From assembly GCA_947000775.1 (NCBI GenBank), contig CAMQGK010000567.1:9169001-9233000 (forward strand): 64,000 bases of DNA. The letters run 5' to 3'. The position numbers and the translations under genes are program-made. Shown piece after piece: positions 22,841 to 34,830 of this stretch. The number at the start of each line of letters is the position of its first letter. Position 1 is the stretch's first letter. This DNA is from Pterois miles. Taxonomy: Eukaryota > Chordata > Actinopteri > Perciformes > Scorpaenidae. The notes under the pieces are model-generated. The model saw only the letters and a list, made by a program, of their open reading frames with translations. It did no database searches and was not told the DNA's origin.

Positions 22841-25800
22841 ATATGCGACTTTGCCTTGCGCTTTCACTGTTGTTGCACATATAGGAAGGAGAACATCATG
22901 TTGACCACTGAAGGAACTGTGCATGCAGTGACATGCTCTCTCCTGTGTAAAAGGCTTGAGAAAATCATTGCATTCGGGAAAACATGGGAACATGTCAACA
23001 CTTGCATGGCACAAATACAAATCACAACATTACAGAGAAAGAGGTGGCAGTGGGAGAGCTCCAGTCACTTTTTCTGCAGAAATGAGATTAACATAAAAGC
23101 ATTTGCGCGGCTGATTTATGAATAATTCCTGCGTAAAACTTTTCTTGTACAACAGCTTAATTGATCTGCCTCAGTCTACGTTGACAATGAAAAGAGATGC
23201 TCCCCGTTGGCTGAGAAAGGAGGCAGCCTGTAGTGTAACTTAATGCTCAGCTGGTGTTACAGATAGACTGTGCAGGCACCATACATGGCTGCTTACCTCT
23301 GCAGTAACCTAAGTCCAGGTCACACAACAGGTGGACAGAGATGGCATGACAGCGAAAGTTGTGGAGAAATTGTAACTGTGCCTGTGTTAGTGTAAAACTG
23401 TTTGTGTGTTTGCCTGTACATGTGTGTATGTTTTCCATGGATATTTAATGTACATATAAATAATGTAGGCGCATAGGCAGCGTGCCAGCTCAGCCAGAGT
23501 CAGCCTGAGATCAGTACATGGGGGCACCGAGAGGGCAGAGGGGAGCAGAGGAAGAGGAGGAGGAGGGTCACAGGCAGGGAACATCTGCAGGTCCTGGACG
23601 GACACCAGTTTCAGCCCAATGTAAGACAATGGAACTTGAATTTAGTGGTTTTGTCTAGAACTGCATTTAAGACCTGCAACATTAACTGAGCTGTAAAATA
23701 ACTGTTATTTGAACATAAAATGTATTAGAGACTGACAGATCAGGATGATGGTCACGGTGTGGGGAAAGCAACAGGAAGGATCCACCATGGCTTCTCTGGT
23801 TCAGCAGATGCCCAAAACCTTCAAAGATACAATATAAGAGAGAGAGAGTGGGGCACAGAAAACAAGAACAGAGAGGCATGCACAAAAGGCGTTTACTGTA
23901 TAGACAGGAAGTGTTTGAGGTGTGGGCCTGCCCCTGAACTTCACCTAATTTATCTCTATTTAAAGTCCCCAAGAAACAGAAGTTCATCTGTAAGTGCTGT
24001 ACTGTGACAGTGAAACTGAATATTTAGGGATTTAAATCAAATCCTTTGAATTAGATTGGGCTGCTAAAAAGTGGATGGGCTAAGAGTTTCGCTCGATATG
24101 GAGCCATGGATGTATAAAGAGAACTGGATACAGCGTTGGAGACGGGGCCCCATTCATTCCTATGACAGTTGCTCAGTGGTGTATTAAGCCAAAATGGCCA
24201 GGATCTTATTGTGGGCCCTACTGCACATGTCCGATGTGCGCAGTAGCATCTGCTTGGTTACATGACTTGGTCAGGGGGTCCCAACGTTCACGGCTTGTGC
24301 TATCATCACGTCTGTGTCTCCATAGACATAATCAGAGGAAGGAAATAACTGGATATGGTTATTAGTGTGTTTTACAACTTTTAGCACCCAATGATTTAAG
24401 TAAGGGCTGATAGTGTGGTCGTACTGCGGAGTTGGTTTACCTCAAAACAGAGGACGAGCAAGAGTTGAAAGCTTGGGCAGTGGATGCAGATGAACGGGGA
24501 ACCCCCCCCCGTCCGGTCCGGACGTTCACTGCATGTACTGTCGTGCTGCAGTTACATAGTCTGTTGAAAACAGATTACGTTTCCCTTGAATGAATCGGAC
24601 CTTAGCCATATTGTTTTGTAAATGAAAACAGTATCTTTGCCCACTGATATCTAAACACAAATCTCTTCCTGTCTCTCTCCATATTGCTCTTTGATCGAAG
24701 ATCGGATATTGATTCAATCCACAAACGATTGGTTAGCTAGTCGCCCAAAGTCTCATTTGATCGGATGAATTTTTGTAAATGCTCCCGAGTGCATGATGGG
24801 TCATCGAACATTTGAAACGGGAAGAGAAAAGATGGGGATTTTGGTGTAAAAATACTCGTACTAATGCCATTTTTTTTTACATATTTGGTAGGTAACAAGA
24901 TAAGCAATTAACACAGAGACACAGGATTAAAACTGGGAAGATGTATTTTTCCTTTTATGGGGACTTCAAATGGTCTTTGCTGGGCACCGTAGTAGACTGA
25001 CTTTGACAGAACTTCGTTACAGGTTGAACAGAAACAACAGTTTACAAAGAAAGCTTACCATTGGCACTCTATACATGTCGTATAGTGGTCCTGGGAGTTC
25101 AACGCACACAGCACATGCAAATAAAGAAATTTAAGAAAATGGCGTAACGTCTTCACCAATTTGACAAGTGCATTAACATGATCAAATACAGGAACATGCT
25201 GCACAGATAAGCGTACTCATGTTTTACTGATAATACTTCTGCTTACAACATTTTGAACGTCAGCTCATGTATAAATTATGTACTACATCATCATGGGAGT
25301 TGTAAGAATCCCTCCTCCTCTTCACTGGAGAAATTCAAGAAAAGTAATCTGATCAAACATCATTTGTACTACTACCTCTTGTATTTATGTATTTGTATCA
25401 TCTCTGTAAACTTGACAGATTGGTCTGGCTTTGTGAGGTCAGATAATGCCACCTGTCTTTTTAAATATCTCCCATTTTGAATATGTATGTACTTCACTTA
25501 CTGAAGCTGGACGAGTGATGTAATTATTGGGTTGGATGAAAAGTTGGGCTTGTGGTTAAAGGGAGACATGGAGGGCACACTTCATTCCTGGTACTGTTTT
25601 TGTGAAGAGGTATTGTTTTGTTTTGACCCGAGGGTCATATCGTTGGATCACGTTCAGTTGTATTTTTGTGACAGATCTGTGTGTGTGTTTTGCTGAGGGA
25701 TTTGCTTGGCAGTTGCAATACTCCAAAAGAGCAGTTGCCTTGAAGCAGAATGAGCACATAGCGCTCACCACATCTATCGCTACCTCCATCCCCTCCACCC

Positions 25801-25841
25801 TCACCCCCCGTATTCAATCTGCAATATCATTGGAATGAGTT

Positions 25842-25842
<1 letters not shown>

Positions 25843-25928
<86 letters not shown>
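25843..25928 (+). repeat. (GT)43 microsatellite
   Basis: The longest pure GT run of the window, 86 bp, with a shorter GT run at about 26008-26026. Confidence 0.97.
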
Positions 25929-25930
<2 letters not shown>

Positions 25931-26399
25931 TATCATCGGAGTGAGTGGGTGGTGTTACCAAAGAGAGGATATTGTGTGTGGGAGTGAAGTACCATTGAGG
26001 TGCACATGGTGTGTGTGTGTGTGTGTTGGAGAGAGACTCTTTGTGTTAATTATAACCCATCCTATTAGTGCTGCAGGTTTGACAGTAGAATAGAACACAA
26101 TGAAATATAATAGTTGGTTTCCAAATATGTACGTTAACATGTTTTTTAAATATCTGATCCACCAGTCACTGATCTGATCACTGATACTGGTGCGCTGGAG
26201 ATAAACATCAGTGTATTCTTAAACTGTGGTTACCAAATCCCTTCATGCTTGTGTGACCTCACTTCCCTTACCATGAGTTAAGTTATGCAAAGTATTAAGG
26301 TGGAAGTATTGTTTAGTATAAGAAGTTTTAAAGAGGAAGCCCAGATGCAATCCAACATGTAGAATATGATAATACATATACTATATTATTTCACCGTGC

Positions 26400-26720
26400 A
26401 TTCACAGTAAATTACTGGCTACGTGTTGCATTGCTTTCACAGTACTGTATAATTTTTACAGTAAGGTATAGTGAAATGACAGCTATATACTGTGACCTCT
26501 CAGTATATTACTGTGATTTAGCAGTATGCGGCTGTACAATTACTGTATTTCATATTAAATGGCCATCAGAATACTGCAATTTAGCAGTCTGCTGCTGTAG
26601 AACTACTCTATTTAACTGTATATTCACAGTAAATTAAAATTATTAGATAACTGTGATTTAGGCTGTTGTAGAATTACAGTGTAAACTTTACACTATAAAA
26701 TATTTGACTGACAGTAAATT
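26400..26720. repeat. degenerate tandem repeat rich in ACAGTAAATTAC
   Basis: A unit beginning CTGTGATTTAGCAGTATGCGGCTGTA (26511) reappears as CTGCAATTTAGCAGTCTGCTGCTGTA (26574) and CTGTGATTTAGGCTGTTGTA (26651). The spacing is 63 and 77 bp. TTCACAGTAAATTA occurs at about 26401 and 26622, with a variant near 26709. No open frame is conserved. Confidence 0.6.
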
Positions 26721-27424
26721 ACTTTCTACCACTTGCATTAAGAGAAAGCAGTAGCCAGTACTGTGCTGTTAATTTACACTTAAAAACAATGTATCTGTTA
26801 ATCTGTTAACCTGCCAATAACATAAAACACTGATGAACACGTTACATACAAATAAACACAAAAACATGATCAATTTCACACATTTAACAGAAATCTCAGT
26901 AGCTTGCAGGCTGTGATGACCATGCCTTGCATTCATTTCTCAATATAAATATTATTGTGTCCCAATAATATTATATTGTGAATATCACAGTTCAGGGCTG
27001 TAATGATAATATAATTTATTATGAATTATCACAGTTGCATCTTGTGAAGTCCTGGTGATGATTTACAGTGTAAAGCAAAGTAAGATTTGGCAAATATCTT
27101 CACAACTAGCGTCCATGGGCCTCTTACCAGCCTGGTGAAGGTGTGGATTACCACATGACCCTCAGCGAACACAAACCTCCACGTAGTGTGTATCAATGCA
27201 TTTCTGATACATACGGAGTTTACATTGTAGACATCCTGTTGATTATCAAGTTAAACTAAATGAAGCCTCTCCTGTGTGCTAAGTGTGTACACTAATAGCC
27301 CTGTGTAGAGCCAGTTGTTGTTGGAGAAGAGGTGGGAAGAGAGTGGTGAAGCAAGAGAGAGAGTGGTAGGGATGGCAGCGAATAACATTACTGACTCTGG
27401 CCCAAGAAGGAAAAGTTTAAGTGT

Positions 27425-27520
27425 TTGGTTTGTCCGTTCTGGGCTACTGTAGAAACATGGCAGAGCAAAATGACAGACTCTGAAGAAGACCTGCTGACAT
27501 TTAGCATTTTAACCGATTAA
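27425..27520 (+). repeat. family H repeat fragment
   Basis: GTTTGGTTTGTCCGTTCTGG and CTACTGTAGAAACATGGC are internal words of a teleost repeat whose end reads AAAGGTCCAGTGTGTAGGAT. An end fragment occurs at 42248-42300 and a reverse-complement copy at 37475-37640. Membership is partly from memory of fish genomes. Confidence 0.45.
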
Positions 27521-27534
27521 CACTTTCAGTTAAT

Positions 27535-27830
27535 ATGGTTTGAATAAATATTAACAATCAATTAAAAAGCTGTGAAAAATGCAGAGGAGTGGCTCCGCAA
27601 TTTAAGGAGAAAAGCTGGTTTAACTCAAGAGCCGGCACAGATACAGGAAGTTGGCTCTGGACTTCCAGCTGAGGAGTTGCAGCTTCACTTTAATCAGCAT
27701 GCGACTGGCAAGACACAGGAGCTCGGCTTGGGTCTTGAGGAGTCGTAGCAATTATTCACAACAAATAAACTGTACACACACTGCACTGCTACATTCACAG
27801 CTATAACACTACCATCACACATGGCATGTC
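27535..27830 (+). mobile_element. family B interspersed repeat
   Basis: AATTAAAAAGCTGTGAAAAATGCAGAGGAG, GGAGAAAAGCTGG and ACAGGAAGTTGGCTCTGGAC (landmarks, in order) match 3620-3740 closely. The part near 27680-27800 matches 17070-17190. The upstream words ACCGATTAACACTTTCAGTTAA suggest the element starts near 27505. Confidence 0.65.
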
Positions 27831-29774
27831 GGACACACGCTAATGTTATGCCGGGTTGAGGAGTACACATTTCCAGATTAAAATGAATTTCAGTGGTGTC
27901 AGTGTTTTACAGTATGTCATGTTGACAATTAAATGTTGTTCATCTTGTTCATATTTACTGACAGCAGCTCTATGTACAGTCTAGGGTTGCGACTTATGGT
28001 TATATTTAATCAAAACCACTGAGGTGCACATGAATTGTGTGTTTGTGTAAATTATAAACCATGCTGTTTAGTATACAATCACATTAAAAATGAAGACAAA
28101 CAGATCTTTATAAATGAGAGTCTAAACCAGAAAATATTTGTTGTTTTTGCTTTTTCAATTAATTAATTGATATACGTACATGTATATTAGTAGCTCCTGT
28201 GTCATTTTACACAATATAGACAAGCAGGCAAATTTATAAGCCTAAAGCATAAAAAGATGATTCAAATATGCTTTATTATTTTAGTAGTGGATCTATAACC
28301 TGCTATCATCAAAACCTCTGTTGTTCAGTACACTTCCCTGCATCCCTCCCTTAGACATACACACTATGTAAATACACTCTGGGGCACAATCATGACGACT
28401 GTGTGTGATTGTGAGGTATTTTTAGCCTCCTCAGTTGGTCTTGCCTGTCAGTGGAGCTGACATTGATCAGGGTGGAGATGACAGACTCGCTATGCATCAG
28501 AGCTTTCACATGTTTCTGGTCCGCCAATTGTAACCAACCTGAAAAGTGGAGCCGTGTTACGCTTTTCATCTCACATAGATTGTGATTGTACCAGCTGTCC
28601 TTTTGATCTTTCATGTGTATTTATCGGTGTATTAGTTATTTTCAACAAAAGCTCAACCTTGGATTTATTGTAAATGCAAATTTTACAGTTCTGTTGACGG
28701 CAAACTTTGTAAACACAATTCAGTTAATAAGTCACTTTGGTACATACTGTAGCATAAACATGAGGTTGCTTTTTGCATTTTAGATGTTTAGTTGTTCTTA
28801 TCCAGAGTGGCTGACAATGAGTCAACGGTGCGGGAGTGACAATAAGAGTGTGTGGGTGTTAAGACAGAGGCACAGCATCCCTCTGTACATTCACCACCAC
28901 TAAAGCGTTTCATAGGTTAAGTGAGCGCTGCTTCTAACAGCTCGGAGACAGCAAAATAAGCCTCCCGCTCAAAATCACATCCAATTTAGCCTGAACTTAA
29001 CATCAAATTGAAATTGCACTTTAACATTTTAAAAACAAGCCTCCAAAGAGAGAATGCATGCTGATGACCTTGATGTATGTACATAGGGCCGGGATCATGT
29101 CCGCTGCCACTATGTAACTTGACGTCACTTTCACATTGATATATCAACTCAGTTGTCAGCATTAGCTTCTACCATCTTAGATCACTTGCAAAATTAAAAT
29201 CATTTCTGCCCGTTAGATTTTTATTCACATTTATTTCCTCTCACCTTGACTACTATATTTCTATGTAGGAATCAGTCAGTCCTATCTCGCCTGCAACAAC
29301 TACAACAAACTCAAGTCCAAAATTGCAGCAGCAAGACTCCTCACTGATACCAGGAAGAGAGACCGTATCTCACTTCAATGGCTACCAAGAATAACATTGA
29401 TTTTAAGATTCTTTTGCTTTTAAAGCACTGCATGGACTGGCACCAGTTCACTGTATCCTCATACAACAGTTTGTGTGATATCTTAAAAAAAGTTACCCCA
29501 TATTTGTTTTGCCTTTTCCTACAAATGTCCAGTTCACAGGAAACAACTTAGTTAGGTATAGGCAACAAAACAATGTAGATTTAGGAAAACATGGTTTGGG
29601 TTAAAGTGACCTCAGAAGTATCATAACTTAAGTACAGAAGTTATGTGACAGATAAGTCAAAGTTGACTTGCTTTGAGTGAAAGTCTGGTGTTTTCTGAGC
29701 CACCCACCCACCCTGATCTCCTCCTTATGGAGCGTCTGACACTCTTTATACTTCCTGGTAATTGGTTTAATAGG

Positions 29775-29930
29775 TTTTCTCCAGGTGCTCCGGTTTCCTC
29801 CCACAAGACATACAGGTTAGGTTCATTGATGACTCTAAATTGCTCGTAGGTGTGAATGTGAGCGTTTCTGTGTATCAGCAGATTGGCGACCTGTCAAGGG
29901 TGTACCCCGCCTTCGCTCAGTGTCAGCTGT
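29775..29930 (+). repeat. family I dispersed repeat
   Basis: The words CTCCGGTTTCCTCCCACA, GACTCTAAATTGCTCGTAGG, TGTGAATGTGAGCG, TTGGCGACCTGTCAAGGGTG and CCCCGCCTTCGCTCAGTGTCAGCTG occur in this order. The same order is found at 60690-60915. It is a very abundant repeat in fish genomes. It ends about 110 bp before the coding exon at 30046. Confidence 0.65.
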
Positions 29931-30045
29931 GTTTTATTTTATCTCTGTTTAAAAGGACTTCGATCAGCATTTGTTGTTTTTATATCTGCTTCTGAATCCA
30001 TTTTGTGCACAGAGGTAAATGTCCTCTTTCTTTTCCTTTCCACAG

Positions 30046-30128
30046 TGTGTTGTTTCGTGGTCCACAAACGTTGCCATGAGTTCGTCACTTTCTCCTGTCC
30101 AGGTGCCGATAAAGGACCTGCATCAGAC
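30046..30128 (+). CDS. prkcb: prkcb exon, end of the C1A zinc finger (83 bp)
   Basis: The exon encodes the last third of the first C1 (diacylglycerol/phorbol ester binding) domain of a conventional protein kinase C. It starts with the last two bases of a valine codon, then reads CCFVVHKRCHEFVTFSC and GADKGPASD. The C1 ligand pattern C-X4-H-X2-C-X7-C is intact. The acceptor is CACAG at 30041-30045 and the donor GTGAGT starts at 30129. The length of 83 bp and the phases (2 bases in, complete codon out) equal those of the matching exon in vertebrate PKC alpha and beta genes. The wording GPASD after the finger favours PKC beta over alpha or gamma. The exon before it (32 bp in vertebrates) is not in the window. 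Confidence 0.95.
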
Positions 30129-32049
30129 GTGAGTACAAATGAATGAATCATTTAAACGGTATGGCTGTGTACGAGGAGCGAGACTGAGTATGAGTAGTGA
30201 GAGACAGATGGAACGAGAAAGACACTTCCAGCTCATGAGCCCCCGTCACCTGTCAGCACCGCTGTTACGCTTGAGCTGCCGCCATCTTTTTCTCTCTTCT
30301 CGTTTTCCTTTTTCCTGTCTTGACAGCTGCACTGTACCACCACACACAGGAATTTCTCGAGTGTTTACCTTTGATGGACTCAATGCCGTCTGTGCATGTT
30401 AAATATAGACATTCAATATTAGCTGTTGAGCAGCTCCACACTTAAGGTAAATTAAATGTTGACTTAAGATGTTGGATCTGCTTCAGCTACGATAAGGCTA
30501 CACAGTACGTTGATGTGGAATAAGATGAGACAGTTTAAAGAATAACTGTTAGACATCTTTTGAACTTTGATCATGAATTGAGTCTCTTAAACTACTTTAG
30601 TGTCAAACTGTCAAATTGAATACAATATGTTTGCATGGTGTAACTGTCTACAAATGAGACTGCGACTGAGGTAATAAGTGATAATATTAAGATATTTAGA
30701 TCCTTGGCCGAAGGTTTTTGCTTTAATGAGACAGATTATTTGAAATTCCATGATTCTTGATACCAATTCAACACACATACACTCCTTTATTACTGTTTGC
30801 GTACTGTTTTTTGTTAATTTATTATTTATTTTATGATTCGCCTCAAGTTAATCGCCAAAAAAAAAAAAATTTACAAGATTATAAGATGATGAAGATGTTA
30901 TAATTTACCTTCACCCAATATGCTTGAACTTATCATAATGTAACTCAATGCAACCTGTATTTATAGCTGTTAACGCTGTTGTTTAGCCAAGCAGGACTGT
31001 GCTGCCCACCGGCTGCTAACCGCTAACGTTTCCAGCTCCTCTCCTGCCGATTTCAACATGGATTTGTTATTGACAATGCAGATTTACCAGGGAAATTTTA
31101 TGTCATCGCTGGGATGATGGGACGCAGCTAGTCTCAAGCCCTGATCCCTGGTACCTGCAGTACTGTAGAAAAACGAGGACCATCACGTTTTCAAAATTTT
31201 GGTAGCAAAGTATCGGTTCTCATGACATCCCTCCGTCATATATGCTCTGGTTATGTGTCTTCATATGAGCCATGTCACAGCTGACATCAGTTGATACCAA
31301 ATGAAATCTGTTTTCCCTTTGCACTAATTTATGCACATACATTGTGTTGTTGAAAAAAAAATCATACTTGTCCTCATGTTATTCATTTTTGTCAAGCTTT
31401 CTTCTCATCTGCCATAACAACAGGAAGTGGCTTTAAGTGGTGCTTTGTCATAATCTCATCCACTCTCTGAAGGAGCTGAGATGTCTTGTCTCTGATTTCT
31501 AATATTAAAATTCAAACCTTTTCTCCAACATATCCTATCAAGAGGACAAAATTAGTTCACTTCTCATAAGAGCTCTCTCAGGATGCCAGTTTCATCGTCT
31601 CATAAACCCAGGGGTCTTTAAATTGTCCTTACCTCCCTTTGGAGTGCCCTCTCAGTCTGACAAGCACACTTAGCGAACTGCCTTCAGAGAAAATGCTGGT
31701 GTTGGCTCTGTGGCTTCCTGTGGTGTTCTGTAGAACCGATAAGTCTCAGCAGTCCTTCCTCCCGTCTTATTATACGTATGCCTGTCTAACAACTACCTCA
31801 TTTTTTTGCCTTCTTTCACCTCTCTCAGTGCCACAAATAGCCTCTTCTTCCATGATAGCTTCTGTTTTAGTCAGAGCCAAATAGATGTGAAAGCTTCTCC
31901 TCCAATATCTGCTGATTCTTAGAAAGTCTAGAGAAGTCCTTAAAAAATCAACTTAAAGATCACATTTTTTGAAGTTATGCATTGAAATGTGTTCTTTAAA
32001 ATACTTATAGTAGCCTTTGTAAACAAATGAGGCATATCTATATATAAAT

Positions 32050-32216
32050 ACTAATTCATCTCATTCACACACAGATGGCTATGCCTTCAGGAGCACTTTG
32101 GGGTTAAGTTGTCTTGCTCGAGGTCACAGCAACTTGTGACCGGAGCAGCCGAGGATCAAACCAACGACCTTCTGATTGGTGGACGACCTGCTCTACCCTC
32201 TGAGCCACATCCGCCC
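32050..32216 (-). mobile_element. tRNA-derived SINE with both promoter boxes
   Basis: On the minus strand it reads, from 32216 down, GGCGGATGTGGCTCAGAGGG. An A-box-like TGGCTCAGAGGGTAG lies at 32193-32207 and a B-box-like GGTTTGATCC at 32153-32162, about 30 bp apart as in a tRNA. The body then has CTCGAGCAAGACAACTTAA and CTCCTGAAGGCATAGCC, as in the other SINE copies. It is a retroposon head and not a tRNA gene, because no acceptor stem pairs with sequence after the B box. Confidence 0.75.
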
Positions 32217-32599
32217 AATGACTGGCTCATCCACAGCTTCGTGGCTAGTAGCATCTCACCTCTCACCATTACTCTGTTAGGGTTAGGGTCAGATCAATGA
32301 CATGTCTTACTCTCTCCACTTCCTTACATAGTGTTATTGATTCAATATTTAATCTCCATGTATGTGTTCATTACAGTTTATTACAACACTTGGACACACA
32401 CATTTCTCAATACTGAGTTTGCTTTTTCAAAACTCTTCACACAGTCAATAACAGAAGTCAGTATGGACTAAACTTTTGATTGCTTTGATACAAAATACAT
32501 TAAAGACTAATTTTTCATGAATTGTTTTCTCACCCAAATGCTGAAACAACCAAAGCTCTGTGTGTTTACAGTCCATTTTACACAAGTTTATATTAGAAC

Positions 32600-32765
32600 C
32601 TTCAAAGTTAACGCTGTAATTACGTGTTGACGTAAATTCGTTTTAATGCGACTAATTTATTTAGTGCGTTAACACAACTGGTGATTTTTAGATCGTGACA
32701 CTTAAAGCTAGAGTGAAGATACTGGCATCATATGAAACTAAACTCATATCCAACTTGTAAGGATC
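32600..32765 (+). mobile_element. family A MITE fragment
   Basis: TCAAAGTTAACGCTG, TTTTAATGCGACTAATTTA, TTAACACAACTGGTGATTTTTAG and GTGAAGATACTGGCATCATATGAAAC parallel 33255-33390 in order and orientation. The second half of the element is missing or unrecognisable. Confidence 0.6.
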
Positions 32766-33247
32766 ATGCATTTGTGGGATGAGCAGCACAGCTGATTATG
32801 TGGGAAGTGCCAAAGTGAAATTTGTCAAAATTCTCTGCCAGTGTTAAACAGTGTATTCTCCCGTTGGTACTGACTCTTGTTTATTTGGAAGTCTATAGGG
32901 GGCTCGCGCAGCTTGACCTGATATACTTAGTTTTAATTTAACTTAGTTACTTAGTTTTTTTTTCCCATATCTCTACAGTAGGAACTGGTGAGTGCAAAGT
33001 TAGCATGACCCGTACAGTCACAGTGGTCACATTTATGTGAAATGCAAAAGGTTGACCGATACCTGAATTTTTCTTCTCCCCCCCCTTTAAACTTCTTCAA
33101 AGGTGTTTTTATATTTTACTTGTTTGAAACCAGCAGATATCCTGTTTCTTCATTAGTCACTTCAGATTTCATACCCCATCTTTATAAATCTGGAAATCTT
33201 TTTCCTCTGAATGCCCCATTTTCTTTTTCTGAAACTATATCTCTATT

Positions 33248-33725
33248 TCTGTTGAGGCTGTCAAAGCGCAATAATATCACTTTAACGCAAGTTAGTTTTA
33301 ACACTACTAATTTCTTTAAAACATTAATGCAACTGGGGATTTTTTAAAGCAAATGTGAAGATAGTGGCATCATGTGAAACCATTTTCAAAGGGGTTGCTT
33401 GACCTCAAGATGTGTGAATGTAAATGGGTTCTCTGGGTACCCACGAGTCTCCCCTTTACAGACATTAAGACTTTATGATAATCACATGCAGTTTGGGGCA
33501 AGTCATAGTCAAGTCAGCACACTGACACACTGACAGCTGTTGTTGCCTGTTGAGCTGCAGTTTGCCATGATATGATTTGAGCATATTATTTATGCTAAAT
33601 GCAGTACCTAGAGTATTAAATAAGAGTATTAAATACTTGATAAATCTCCCTTGAAGGTACATTTGTGATTATGGACAATCATGCGATTAATCACAATTAA
33701 ATATTTGAATTGATTGACAGCCCTA
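33248..33725 (+). mobile_element. family A MITE, complete
   Basis: The left end is GAGGCTGTCAAAGCGCAATA and the right end is GAATTGATTGACAGCCCTAA. The interior runs from a TTTAACGC-rich arm to a CATGCGATTAATCACAATTAA arm. It includes TTTGAGCATATTATTTATGC and GTACCTAGAGTATTAAATA and is the reverse complement of the copy at 333-816. An ATTTCT word lies just outside both ends (33241-33247 area and 33727-33732), perhaps a target-duplication remnant. Confidence 0.75.
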
Positions 33726-34599
33726 ATTTCTATATTTAGCATACATTTACCTCTCCCTGAATCTTTCTCCCACTCTCGCTCTATTCTGTACATCCTCTAT
33801 TTAAATGCCACTGCACCCAGGGGGCCCCTGCTCTTAATTACGGGGTCTCACCACCCCCGCCATGTCATTTCCTTAATGAGTTTGTGGTCTTATGACCTCA
33901 GTTCCTGCACAGTGGGAATGTAGACTATCTCTGCTCCAAAGTAGCTGCACATTTAAATATAGGCGACAGGAAGACAGGTAGCCTGACTCACAGTGTACAG
34001 CCTTTTAACACCGGGAGTTTCCGCTGCACATGTAATTCTTGAATATAATTATGTTTTGTAATATATAGAGTAACAGAAATGAGGGACTTGATCAGTTCAG
34101 TGAGAGAATATCACAGATATTTGCATATTTGTCTCATTGCAAGATCACCAAACCAGGAAAACATGATATTATTCGATCATAAAAGCTCTCTGACTTGGTC
34201 CTTGAATGTTAATAATGGTGTCAGATTTGTACAGCTTGACACAATGTTTTCACCCACGCACACCTGCACGGCTCTCTGAACTGAAAACTCTGAGAACAAA
34301 ACATTTTCAGCAGTTGTATTTTTGTCATTTTCAGCTTGATCATGCAACCGCAACAGTTTTAGTAGTCAAATAGTTAATTATATCAGCTAATGATACTTAG
34401 GCAGTGTCATTCAGCTTTGCTTTCCTGCCAAAGGAAAATAAAGCTGCCATGTGCTTTTCTCAGGATTATGGATATCTTCATTGGTTCACATGTTTTCTGT
34501 ATTTTTAAGAAAAGATGACAATAAATATCCATATGATCACTGAGGAAACTTCATATCTTCTCAAGACATTAAACTATCAACATTTAATGTCCAAATTCA

Positions 34600-34830
34600 G
34601 GACTAATGCTCTGCTAGTATAGTAACCAAAAAGATCCTCAAAGCTGTAATGGTCAATGAAAATAAAGTACTCAAAAAAAAATGGCAATAAGTTTGATTAA
34701 AATGAGGCAAAAATGCCAAAAATTTCTGATTCCAGTCTCTCAAATGTGAACACCTGTCACTTTTATTTGTCTTATATTGTACTAAACTGAATATTTCTGG
34801 GTTTTGGGACTCTATATAAGAAGTACATGT
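34600..34830 (+). repeat. family G fragment
   Basis: GCAAAAATGCCAAAAATTTC, TTCCAGTCTCTCAAATGTGA and CTGAATATTTCTGGGTTTTGGGACT follow in the order seen at 47955-48130 and expected of the family G internal region. Confidence 0.5.

Larger units (their letters stand above)
1..30045 (+). other. prkcb: intron upstream of the first visible prkcb exon (partial)
   Basis: This is the 3' part of the intron that precedes the 83-bp exon. In vertebrate conventional PKC genes that intron follows a 32-bp exon encoding the middle of the C1A finger. I looked for a short exon reading F-G-K-Q-G-F-Q-C-Q and saw none, so it probably lies upstream of the window. The stretch is repeat-rich and the individual elements are listed separately. 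Parts not listed are unique-looking AT-rich intron in which I see no gene: for example 840-3250, 5010-6400, 7800-8400, 8620-10370, 15240-16090, 18520-19790, 22840-25840 and 28000-29770. Several of these carry strand-biased purine or pyrimidine tracts. The intron ends in a pyrimidine-rich tract and CACAG at 30041-30045. Confidence 0.8.

Noticed and set aside
32050..32216. tRNA gene
   Set aside because: A and B boxes are present but there is no pairing acceptor stem after the B box. The same body follows in other copies, so it is a SINE.
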